Notes under the pieces: model-generated
Told to the model about the DNA's origin: nothing
Seen by the model: the letters and a program-made list of their open reading frames with translations, nothing else
Database searches by the model: none
Shown: positions 1-4,999 of the stretch, in pieces
Numbering within the stretch: the stretch's first letter is position 1
How the letters are laid out: every line of letters starts with the position of its first letter
Program-made: the position numbers and the translations under genes
NCBI GenBank assembly: GCA_022718015.1
Contig: JAIHZV010000111.1
Location: forward strand, 1 to 5,105
DNA from: Phascolarctobacterium sp.
GTDB lineage: Bacteria; Bacillota; Negativicutes; Acidaminococcales; Acidaminococcaceae
Direction: 5' to 3'
DNA: 5,105 nucleotides

Positions 1-211
1 CGATAACAATGGTCACGCCCTTGAGATCCATCTTAGGCGATTCAGCAAGCATCATCATCGCTACGCCGTCATCGAACAGATCAACCATATCAGCGTCCAG
101 AATAACCTTTTCGCGCTCTGCTGCCTCAGCAGACATCGGCGGCGTCAAGGCAGTCATGCCCAGGCACAGCGTCAACAGTAAGCAGCCGCATAAGCTCGTA
201 AATTTCTTCAT
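1..211 (-). CDS. Exported nucleoside hydrolase, N-terminal part (runs off the left edge)
   Basis: Only the first 70 codons are present. Residues 1-30 form a Sec signal peptide: a KK start, a Leu/Cys-rich core and an SAEA cleavage site before AEREK. The mature protein begins KVILDADM and continues with D44, D47 and D48, then LKGVTIV. This matches the Asp-rich calcium and ribose binding loop (DTDxGxDxDD type) at the N-terminus of the inosine-uridine nucleoside hydrolase family. These enzymes cleave nucleosides into base and ribose. The usual Thr and Gly of the motif are Ala40 and Val43 here, so the substrate, or even activity, is uncertain. The ATG at 211 has AGGAGG 9 nt upstream (221-226). The gene lies 63 bp downstream of the lipoprotein gene on the same strand with no visible terminator, so it may be co-transcribed. 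An exported form suggests nucleoside salvage outside the cytoplasm (inference). Confidence 0.8.
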   Translation of the reverse strand, partial: MKKFTSLCGCLLLTLCLGMTALTPPMSAEAAEREKVILDADMVDLFDDGVAMMMLAESPKMDLKGVTIVI

Positions 212-274
212 TATCTTCGACCTCCTTTTTCCTAAAGCCTAAACCTCCACAAGCAGTGAAGAAAATTTATTGAC

Positions 275-1417
275 TTAATCAATCTCGTGCAGATAAATAC
301 TGCCATCTCTGCCGCTGGCGCAGATAGCAAACTTGCGCAAGCTGCCAGCGTCATCCTTGAAGGCGATACCGTTCTTGGGAATAGTTTCGAAGCTGCTCAG
401 ATGCAGGTACAGCTTAGCGCCTGCCTGCAGCCTATCCTTGCTGTAGAGAACCCTGCTCGCATCTCCCTGCAGGTCAAGCAGCTGGAAGTCCTGCAGCTCA
501 GCATTGGTGCGGAACAAAACCTCCGCTCCCTTAAACGGATCAGGTACCGAAACCTGCTCATAGCCGGAAAGGTCTGCCTGGGGATCCTGCAGCTCATGCA
601 CGCCCATGATGTGCAGATAGGGCATTGCCAATCCCTTGAACTTGGAGCCTCTCTGCTTATATTCATGCAGCGGCAGCAGCTCCACCTCTGTGCTATAGCT
701 GGAAAGCTCGCTGCCCATTTCAAAGAATTCGTCTGCCGTCATCTGCATTCTCTCCGAACCATCTGTAAACGCTCTGCCGTCACTGCTGCGATAAACCTCG
801 AGTCCGCCAGCTCCCTCCTGCGCTTTGGTGAAGTACAGTCTCAGGCATCTAGTGCTGCCATCCTTCAGCAAATCATGCACGGCCAGCAGATATTCTGCAT
901 TGCTGATATTGCCTCGCGTCAGCAGCGTGCCATCAGGCTGCAGCTCCAGACTGCTGCGCGCCCAGCCCTCATCAACAAATTTCACCTGTCCGTCCACAAA
1001 GGTGTAAACAGCATAAAGCTCCTTGCCATAATAGCCTTTACCTCTTTTTTCATTATTATTGAAAGCAAAAATCAGCTCCGGCACCTTGTCATTATTGATG
1101 TCCAGCAGCGTATAGCCAAGATGCTTTACGGCCTCGTCAGCATTAAAATGATCGCGCAGCTCGTAGATGCCCGTTGTGCCCTGCTGCGGCAAGCGTTCTG
1201 CATTGCCATTAGCCAAAAAATCGTAGACGCCATCTACAATATTTGCATATTCCAGCTCATAGGCAGGCACCTTGACAATAGCTGCAGCAGCGGCTGCCGC
1301 CTCCGCCTTCGGCACCTCTGCCTGCGGCGCGGCCGCCTTCTTCTCTGCGCCGCAGCCAAGCAGCGCGGCGGCCAGCAGTGTCAGCAGCATGCCTTTAACC
1401 AGCTTACACCTCATCAC
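275..1417 (-). CDS. Ala-rich lipoprotein with an Asp/Asn-rich DINND loop, function unknown
   Basis: Predicted lipoprotein of about 380 residues. Residues 1-21 are a signal peptide ending in the lipobox LLGC, with the lipidated Cys at 22. A Gly at +2 would favour outer-membrane sorting in a diderm. Residues 24-46 are an Ala/Pro/Glu linker with a run of seven Ala, typical of a tether. A DINNDKVPEL segment at 106-115 resembles the DxDxDG-type calcium loops of FG-GAP/VCBS-like repeats, followed by beta-rich sequence (YAVYTFVDGQVKFV). The rest has no motif I recognise. Two starts are possible: GTG at 1417 (5 nt after GGAG) or ATG at 1414 (8 nt after GGAG at 1423-1426). The ATG spacing is better and would shorten the protein by one residue. 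It follows the secreted-protein gene by 24-27 bp, so it is probably the third gene of an operon. A long antisense frame covers it but has no ribosome site or signal. Confidence 0.8.
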   Translation of the reverse strand: MMRCKLVKGMLLTLLAAALLGCGAEKKAAAPQAEVPKAEAAAAAAAIVKVPAYELEYANIVDGVYDFLANGNAERLPQQGTTGIYELRDHFNADEAVKHLGYTLLDINNDKVPELIFAFNNNEKRGKGYYGKELYAVYTFVDGQVKFVDEGWARSSLELQPDGTLLTRGNISNAEYLLAVHDLLKDGSTRCLRLYFTKAQEGAGGLEVYRSSDGRAFTDGSERMQMTADEFFEMGSELSSYSTEVELLPLHEYKQRGSKFKGLAMPYLHIMGVHELQDPQADLSGYEQVSVPDPFKGAEVLFRTNAELQDFQLLDLQGDASRVLYSKDRLQAGAKLYLHLSSFETIPKNGIAFKDDAGSLRKFAICASGRDGSIYLHEID

Positions 1418-1441
1418 GCCATCTCCTTTCCCAAGCCAAAA

Positions 1442-2242
1442 TCAAAAGCTCAGCTCGTCAAATAATTTAGTCGTAGTCTTGTCCTCATTAATCCGATAAA
1501 TCAAGCGTCCATGATTCTCCAGCAGATAATAGCCCTCGCCAGGCTCACCATAGACTGTTACCTTGATATAATCATAAGTCTGCGGAATATCGGCATACCT
1601 GCTCTTTTCCTCGCCAATACGCCAGGTGCTGTAGCTTCTGCTGTCCTCGCCGCTCAAATCCTCTTGATTAAAAACGAAATATTTAAAGTAGCCTATAGCC
1701 ATGGTATCAGAGAATGCGTCATGCGTATCAGCATCGTCGTTGTAAAGGAAGCTGTACTTACCATCAGGCGGTGCCTTCACATATTTATCAAGAGTTTTGG
1801 CTGCGCCAAGCGTCCAGCCCTCGCCGAGCATAGCGCCCATTTCGCCCTTCAGCGTCGCGCCCGCCAGAAGCTTCTCCTGCTCCACTTCAATAGGATAAAG
1901 ATTGCCATGGCGATAATTAAAGCCATAGCCATTTTGCAGGCTCGAAGCATAGGTCACGAGGAAAGTTCGCGTCAGGCTGCCATCAGCGTTCTGCTCCACC
2001 TCAAGCTTGCCAGCGGAATACAGCTCCCAACGTTCGCGTGGACTTGCTCCTTCGCCATAGCTGCTCACAAGATACATAAAGCTTCCGCGCGTCGTCCTAT
2101 AGACATACGCCGTTCCCTTGACGCCCTCACTGTTGCGAGGCATAACATAAACATCTGCCGCCTCCACCGCCGCTGCCAGTTCGAGCAGCAGCAGTGTACT
2201 CACTAAAAGACTTTGCCAAATTTTTTTCAGCATCTTCATCAC
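1442..2242 (-). CDS. Secreted protein of unknown family
   Basis: About 265 residues. A basic start (KMLKKIW), a Leu-rich core and AAAVEA before ADVYV form a Sec signal peptide cleaved near residue 28, so the protein is exported. The mature part is rich in Tyr, Gly and acidic residues with alternating beta-like stretches (GTAYVYRTTRGSFMYLV, KVTVYGEPGEGYYLLE) and no recognisable catalytic motif. I cannot assign a family. The open frame begins at GTG 2242, but ATG 2239 is better placed, 5 nt after AAGG (2245-2248); GTG leaves only 2 nt. The ribosome site lies against the TAG stop of the upstream SH3b gene (TAGAAGGCAGTGATG), so translation is likely coupled. Its neighbours are also exported and uncharacterised, which suggests a shared envelope role (inference). 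Confidence 0.8.
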   Translation of the reverse strand: MMKMLKKIWQSLLVSTLLLLELAAAVEAADVYVMPRNSEGVKGTAYVYRTTRGSFMYLVSSYGEGASPRERWELYSAGKLEVEQNADGSLTRTFLVTYASSLQNGYGFNYRHGNLYPIEVEQEKLLAGATLKGEMGAMLGEGWTLGAAKTLDKYVKAPPDGKYSFLYNDDADTHDAFSDTMAIGYFKYFVFNQEDLSGEDSRSYSTWRIGEEKSRYADIPQTYDYIKVTVYGEPGEGYYLLENHGRLIYRINEDKTTTKLFDELSF

Positions 2243-2248
2243 TGCCTT

Positions 2249-3067
2249 CTAATTAAAAACTGACTGATTATAAACAGCGTAAGAAATTTTTTCGATTATC
2301 CTCTTATCATTCACGGTAATATAGAAGCCATTCTCCAGCCTGTCAAAGCCATCAGCATCCATTTTACTTTTTTGCCAGCCATAAATTTCCTGTCCCGGCT
2401 CATCATCCGGTGCATCAACCGGCGCCTCGTTCCAGCCAAGCATTGCAAAACGAGAATTCAACGTCTTATAATCGCTAACATCAAAATACTGTCCCACTGC
2501 ATAGCCGGCAATATCACCGGGAATCCTGTTAATCACTACCTCAAAGGTCTTGTCAGCTGCTTCATATAACAGAAACTCTCGTGGACCGACGCGCACCTTT
2601 CTTACGTTAAAGGAACGCTTAATCTCCGGAGCCGGCTCAACAGCTCCCATCTTGTAGCCGGAATAAGCAGCATAATCTGCAGGATTCCAGATAAACTCTG
2701 ATTCCAGCGCTGCCTTAAAGCGACCGGCCGTGCTTTCGGCCTCTGGCTCAGCGCTCAAATACTGGCTTGCCATATAGCCTCTTTGGCCCCTCTCCGTGCT
2801 TCCGTACAGCCATACATATTCGCTGCCAGCCACATAAAAAACTTTTCTTACATAAAATTTATCTCCGTTTTGCAGCATCGTGACAACGTCGCAGTCAGTA
2901 TTCGCCTCTGACCTTACATTAACATCAGCTGCATTGCAATATGTTTCATAGGGATAGCGAGGATTAGCTTCCAACTCGCCGGAAAGATAATCTGCACTAA
3001 TAGCAAAAGCCGTATTGGCAAGCAGCGCAAGTCCAAGCGCAGCGCCCAGCAATAATTTCTTTTTCAC
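2249..3067 (-). CDS. Exported SH3b-domain protein
   Basis: 272 residues. Residues 1-22 are a classic Sec signal peptide (MKKKLLLGAALG, cleaved after AFA). Residues about 44-105 match a bacterial SH3 (SH3b/SH3_3) domain. VNVRSEANTDCDVVTML stands for the usual LNVRSGPS..V..L start, then NGDKFYV, W86, and GYMASQYLS as the closing G(W/Y)V..YL strand. Such domains commonly bind peptidoglycan stem peptides, which would place the protein in the periplasm or at the wall. The C-terminal half (about 115-272) has no recognised domain and probably carries the specific function. The start is GTG at 3067 with GGAGGG 6 nt upstream (3074-3079). The overlapping ATG at 3069 is followed at once by a stop. It is the first gene of a leftward operon, with only about 9 bp before the start of the next gene. 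Confidence 0.85.
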   Translation of the reverse strand: MKKKLLLGAALGLALLANTAFAISADYLSGELEANPRYPYETYCNAADVNVRSEANTDCDVVTMLQNGDKFYVRKVFYVAGSEYVWLYGSTERGQRGYMASQYLSAEPEAESTAGRFKAALESEFIWNPADYAAYSGYKMGAVEPAPEIKRSFNVRKVRVGPREFLLYEAADKTFEVVINRIPGDIAGYAVGQYFDVSDYKTLNSRFAMLGWNEAPVDAPDDEPGQEIYGWQKSKMDADGFDRLENGFYITVNDKRIIEKISYAVYNQSVFN

Positions 3068-3122
3068 ATCTATCCCTCCACTTACAACTGGCTACGTTCC
3101 AACCAGCTTATTTCTTGGCTAT

Positions 3123-3128
3123 ATTCTA
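3123..3128 (-). promoter_or_regulatory. Weak -10 candidate for the SH3b gene operon
   Basis: The minus strand reads TAGAAT here (5 of 6 matches to TATAAT), which would give a leader of about 50 nt before the GTG start at 3067. There is no recognisable -35 box at 16-18 bp: the minus strand has GC-rich sequence there, preceding a T-rich tract. A plausible but weak call. Confidence 0.3.
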
Positions 3129-3170
3129 GCGTAAAAAAAGCAAAAGCGCCCCACTCAAACCACGCAATTT

Positions 3171-3216
3171 GGGTAGGACGCAGTAAAAAACTACTAAAAT
3201 CCGGCTTATCCTACCC
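3171..3216. promoter_or_regulatory. Dyad in the divergent intergenic region
   Basis: GGGTAGGA (3171-3178) is repeated as its exact complement TCCTACCC (3209-3216). After one T-T mismatch, three further outer positions can also pair (3167-3169 with 3218-3220). The arms are 30 nt apart and lie between the candidate promoters of the leftward SH3b operon and the rightward small exported protein. There is no T-run on either side, so it is not a terminator. An operator with two half-sites, possibly bound by a looping or dimeric regulator that controls both directions, is the simplest reading. Confidence 0.4.
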
Positions 3217-3260
3217 TAATCACGCCGCAGGCATGGGGACAACTCACACAAAATACGCTA

Positions 3261-3269
3261 TGCTATACT
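3261..3269 (+). promoter_or_regulatory. Extended -10 promoter of the small exported protein
   Basis: TGCTATACT is an extended -10 element: TG, one base, then TATACT with 5 of 6 consensus positions (3264-3269). No good -35 is visible at 16-18 bp, which extended -10 promoters tolerate. Transcription would start near 3276 and give a short leader of about 23 nt that holds the GGGTGG ribosome site (3285-3290) before ATG 3299. Confidence 0.55.
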
Positions 3270-3298
3270 TAGAAAAGTTCTGAAGGGTGGTGAGCAGC

Positions 3299-3841
3299 AT
3301 GCAAAACAAAAATAGTAGGCTAAAAATAATACTATTGCTGTTCATGGCAATACCTCTGTTGCTCGCAGCAAGCCTGCTTAACGCGCAAACGAAAGGAGAA
3401 ACGGAAATGACTACTGAAAAATGGACAGCCCTTATTCTGAACCAAAATCACATGAACATGCTTGAGTGTTACGACTACCATATCTACCTTGAAAATAAGC
3501 AGATGCTTTACTCCTGCACCTTTCATGGCAACGCAGGCATTGCTGACAGAAACGGCCTTTGCAAGCTGCAAAGCATGCCTGTGACAGAAGCTGATTTGGC
3601 AGAGCTGAACGACTTCCTGCAAAAGCTGCCGCTCGAGCGTCCCACGCCTAAGCGGCCGCGTAATCCTCATATGCCAGCATACGACGCAGCCACCTTCAGC
3701 TTTCTTGTTTACTTCGGCACCTATGTAGACAGATATTCGCTGACCGCTAAGCTTTCCGCTGAGCAGAAGGACGAGCTGCGCCAGATTTTGCACAGGCTGT
3801 TTGTAAGAGTCAAGGACAGAAAGAACGACAACCCTGCTTAG
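3299..3841 (+). CDS. Small exported protein of unknown function
   Basis: 180 residues from ATG 3299, chosen because GGGTGG (3285-3290) lies 8 nt upstream. In-frame GTG codons at 3287 and 3290 are too close to the ribosome site. Residues 1-29 look like a Sec signal peptide: QNKNSRLK, then the hydrophobic stretch 10-27, then LNA before QTKG. The mature part contains several Cys (for example in LECYDY and LYSCTF), a Pro/Arg/Lys-rich stretch (PTPKRPRNPHMP), an aromatic segment (FSFLVYFGTYVDRYSL) and a charged helical tail (LSAEQKDELRQILHRLF). I do not recognise the family. A second strong ribosome site and ATG occur inside the frame at 3394-3409, so a shorter leaderless product of 144 residues is possible. 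It stands alone, divergent from the SH3b operon. No clear terminator follows it. Confidence 0.75.
   Translation: MQNKNSRLKIILLLFMAIPLLLAASLLNAQTKGETEMTTEKWTALILNQNHMNMLECYDYHIYLENKQMLYSCTFHGNAGIADRNGLCKLQSMPVTEADLAELNDFLQKLPLERPTPKRPRNPHMPAYDAATFSFLVYFGTYVDRYSLTAKLSAEQKDELRQILHRLFVRVKDRKNDNPA
3394..3409 (+). promoter_or_regulatory. Internal ribosome site and alternative in-frame start
   Basis: AGGAG at 3394-3398, within AAAGGAGA, lies 8 nt before an in-frame ATG at 3407. It is stronger than the site in front of ATG 3299. Initiation here would skip the signal peptide and yield a 144-residue cytoplasmic form starting MTTEKW. It may simply be codons for KGE that happen to look like a ribosome site, but it is the only comparable match in the gene. 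Confidence 0.4.
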
Positions 3842-3894
3842 GACGTAGAACAAAAGTAAGCGTCAAATCTGCCGTGTATGAATTTTTTTAACCA

Positions 3895-3924
3895 TTGACA
3901 ATGCATCAATCTTTGCATTACAAT
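3895..3924 (+). promoter_or_regulatory. Near-consensus sigma-70 promoter for the candidate small RNA
   Basis: A perfect -35 TTGACA (3895-3900) is followed after 18 bp by TACAAT (3919-3924, 5 of 6 matches). This is the best sigma-70 type promoter in the window. Initiation would fall near 3931, exactly where the closing stem of the candidate RNA begins. The spacer holds a perfect 6-bp inverted repeat, AATGCA (3900-3905) and TGCATT (3914-3919), which abuts both boxes and could be an operator. Confidence 0.65.
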
Positions 3925-3930
3925 ATTTTT

Positions 3931-4009
3931 AGAACTTTGCTTATGAACAAGGCCTGTTATGGTGTCGGCTCTGGCAGCCATAGCCGCCTCAACCTAAGCG
4001 AAGTTTTTT
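3931..4009 (+). ncRNA. Candidate small RNA of about 80 nt, unrecognised
   Basis: A self-contained unit: strong promoter, folded core and U-run. Positions 3931-3943 pair with 3995-4007 (13 pairs, two of them G-U), followed by six T (4004-4009). Inside, AGGC (3950-3953) pairs with GCCT (3986-3989). TATGGTGTC (3958-3966) pairs with GGCA and CCATA (3973-3982) around a bulged G3977, leaving a GGCTCT loop. The result is one long rod with two internal loops, a shape shared by regulatory or protein-binding RNAs. I see no 4.5S, 6S, tmRNA or known riboswitch signature, and no gene follows in the same direction before the next terminator, so a trans-acting RNA is more likely than a leader. A 22-codon frame starts at 3943 but lacks a ribosome site. 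Confidence 0.5.
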
Positions 4010-4100
4010 AGTGATTATAACTACTTTCAACATAACACGGACGGCTGGAAACACTCTATTGTTTTAATCCAGACGAAACATCTATATTATAAATGAAATA

Positions 4101-4155
4101 AAAAAGCCGCTGTAACTTTCATCGTACATAGAGATGAAAATTACAGCGGCTTTTT
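4101..4155. terminator. Bidirectional intrinsic terminator (23-bp inverted repeat)
   Basis: Positions 4101-4123 pair with 4133-4155 with a single C-A mismatch (4116/4140) around a 9-nt loop. The GC-rich part GCCGC/GCGGC is flanked by an A-run on the left and a T-run on the right, so a U-tract follows the hairpin on either strand. On the minus strand it closes the TIGR04076/nitroreductase remnant operon, 35 bp after the TGA at 4190. On the plus strand it backs up transcription from the small RNA region. Confidence 0.85.
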
Positions 4156-4189
4156 ATAGATTCTTGAATTTGCCCCAATTATATTGGCA

Positions 4190-4606
4190 TCATTCACAAT
4201 CTATTCTTTCTATTTTGAAGATGACCGGTCTTGTACCATCGTTGCAGCAGGCAATCATAACCTTATCATCTTTCGTCCAGCCATGCATGATGCTTCCACC
4301 TTGCAGAGCCGTATAAATGTAACGGCTGATAGCATCCCACGCCTAAGAACAGAACGGAACACCTTTTGTTCCGCAATGTGCCGTTCCGGGTGACTGCAAA
4401 CAACCCTCATCCGGTTTGCCGGATTTCACAAGCGTTCCCGCACCCATGTGCCAGAAGTCGTCCCTCTTATCGTTGCGGTAAAACAGAAACTCATCACCCA
4501 CATAGTAACAGGGGCATTTCCCACTGTCCGGAACGGCACAGTATTCCTGCTGTAATTCCGAATAGATCTTTTTGTCCAGTACCGTGACCTTTACTTTATA
4601 CTGCAT
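4190..4606 (-). pseudogene. TIGR04076 family protein interrupted by an amber codon
   Basis: Start ATG 4606 with GAGGG 7 nt upstream. The N-terminal 87 residues (MQYKVKVTVLDKK, then C23, CPC at 31-33, VGDEF, and DDFWHMG at 49-55) are followed by TAG at codon 88 (4343-4345). Without that stop the same frame continues for 50 codons (AWDAISRYIYTALQGGS, ACCNDGTRPVIFKIERI) to TGA at 4190-4192. Together the two parts form a complete TIGR04076-type protein, a small Cys-rich family of unknown function often near redox genes. From memory, the family has Glu after PFCS, so GAG to TAG is one change. Residues about 68-83 are longer than I expect for the family and contain inverted-repeat sequence. The first 87 residues might still be made. 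It follows the nitroreductase remnant by 26 bp on the same strand. Real decay, suppression or a base error are all possible. Confidence 0.75.
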
Positions 4607-4632
4607 TCTCTTTCCCTCGTTTCAAAAGTATT

Positions 4633-4908
4633 TTATTTTAAATAGTAGATATTTTCTTTTCGTTTTGCCGCCTTCGGCTCATTGCCCACGGTATAACCTA
4701 ATACGCAGTGTCCTATACCCTCATATTCTTCTTCAATGCCCAAGGACTTCAAAAGTGCTTTTCCCCAGTCACTTTCAAATTCCTCTTTTGCACGATGAAT
4801 CCAGCAGCTCCCGATTTCCTGCGGAGCATAACTCTCCATCCATATACCACATACAGCTGTTCCATGCCTATGCGGGCTGCCCGTTAATCATAACAATATA
4901 AATCTTAT
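4633..4908 (-). pseudogene. Chimeric remnant: FMN reductase start joined to nitroreductase C-terminus
   Basis: Positions 4633-4839 encode IGSCWIHRAKEEFES, KALLKSLGI, YEGIGHCVLGYT and RKENIYYLK, the hallmark last ~70 residues of small FMN-dependent nitroreductases (full length usually 160-190). Upstream the same frame reads SPHRHGTAVCG. One base out of phase it is preceded by KIYIVMING, which together resemble the first strand and phosphate loop (NGSPHRxGT) of flavodoxin-fold NADPH-dependent FMN reductases. Removing one G from GGGC near 4882 restores KIYIVMINGSPHRHGT. An AGGAGG (4909-4914) sits where the original ribosome site should be, but no ATG follows at the right distance. The ATG at 4839 has no ribosome site. 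It is therefore a deletion-fused, frameshifted relic. The nitroreductase identity is firm; the FMN reductase identity of the first ~15 codons is probable, since a diverged nitroreductase stretch with GTxVxG is an alternative. Confidence 0.7.
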
Positions 4909-4929
4909 CCTCCTGTTCTTAATAACCTC

Positions 4930-4999
4930 GCATAGAAATGTTCATCATCTCGTGGTATAATATCTTCAACCTTTTCCGAGAGCGAGGTGATTTCTATGC
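4930..4999. promoter_or_regulatory. 70-bp imperfect palindrome around the regulator promoter
   Basis: GCATAGAAAT (4930-4939) is the exact complement of ATTTCTATGC (4990-4999), and TCTCG (4948-4952) of CGAGA (4978-4982). Both pairs are centred within half a base of each other, at about 4965, next to the TATAAT box. The right arm includes the regulator start codon. The symmetry suggests an operator for autoregulation or control of the divergent redox genes, but the site does not match the canonical TTGAT-N4-ATCAA Fnr box. Confidence 0.4.
4953..4961 (+). promoter_or_regulatory. Extended -10 promoter of the Crp/Fnr regulator
   Basis: TGGTATAAT combines the extended TG element with a perfect TATAAT (4956-4961). 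No recognisable -35 lies at 17 bp (TAGAAA there). Initiation near 4968 gives a leader of about 28 nt containing GAGGTGA (4984-4990) before ATG 4996. Confidence 0.65.

Noticed and set aside
287..1465. A 392-codon open frame on the plus strand opposite the lipoprotein gene
   Set aside because: It has no ribosome site, an atypical composition, and crosses the operon gap. The minus strand has a lipobox, ribosome site and operon spacing. It arises from the codon usage of the real gene.
1511..2206. A 231-codon open frame on the plus strand opposite the secreted-protein gene
   Set aside because: Same reasoning: no ribosome site and no family resemblance, while the minus-strand frame has a signal peptide and a coupled ribosome site.
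3332..3853. A 173-codon minus-strand frame opposite the small exported protein
   Set aside because: The plus-strand gene has an extended -10 promoter, a ribosome site and a signal peptide; the minus frame has none of these.
3838..3981. A 47-codon minus-strand frame with a GAGG before its ATG
   Set aside because: It has no promoter, no family resemblance, overlaps the end of the exported-protein gene and runs through the plus-strand promoter. Probably chance.
3931..4009. Possible retron, tracrRNA or CRISPR-associated RNA
   Set aside because: There is no reverse transcriptase, cas gene or repeat array in the window, and the RNA is too short for a retron msr-msd.
3943..4011. A 22-codon frame (MNKACYGVGSG...) inside the candidate small RNA
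   Set aside because: There is no ribosome site in the ~12-nt leader, the start codon is buried in the closing stem, and the stop lies beyond the U-run where transcription should already have ended. A dual-function RNA is not excluded but not supported.
4101..4155. A long inverted repeat that might be a MITE or other small mobile element
   Set aside because: There is no target-site duplication and no second copy in the window. The flanking A- and T-runs and the position after a gene end fit a bidirectional terminator.
4572..4901. A 109-codon plus-strand frame opposite the nitroreductase remnant
   Set aside because: The minus strand encodes recognisable nitroreductase residues; the plus frame has no ribosome site or family features.
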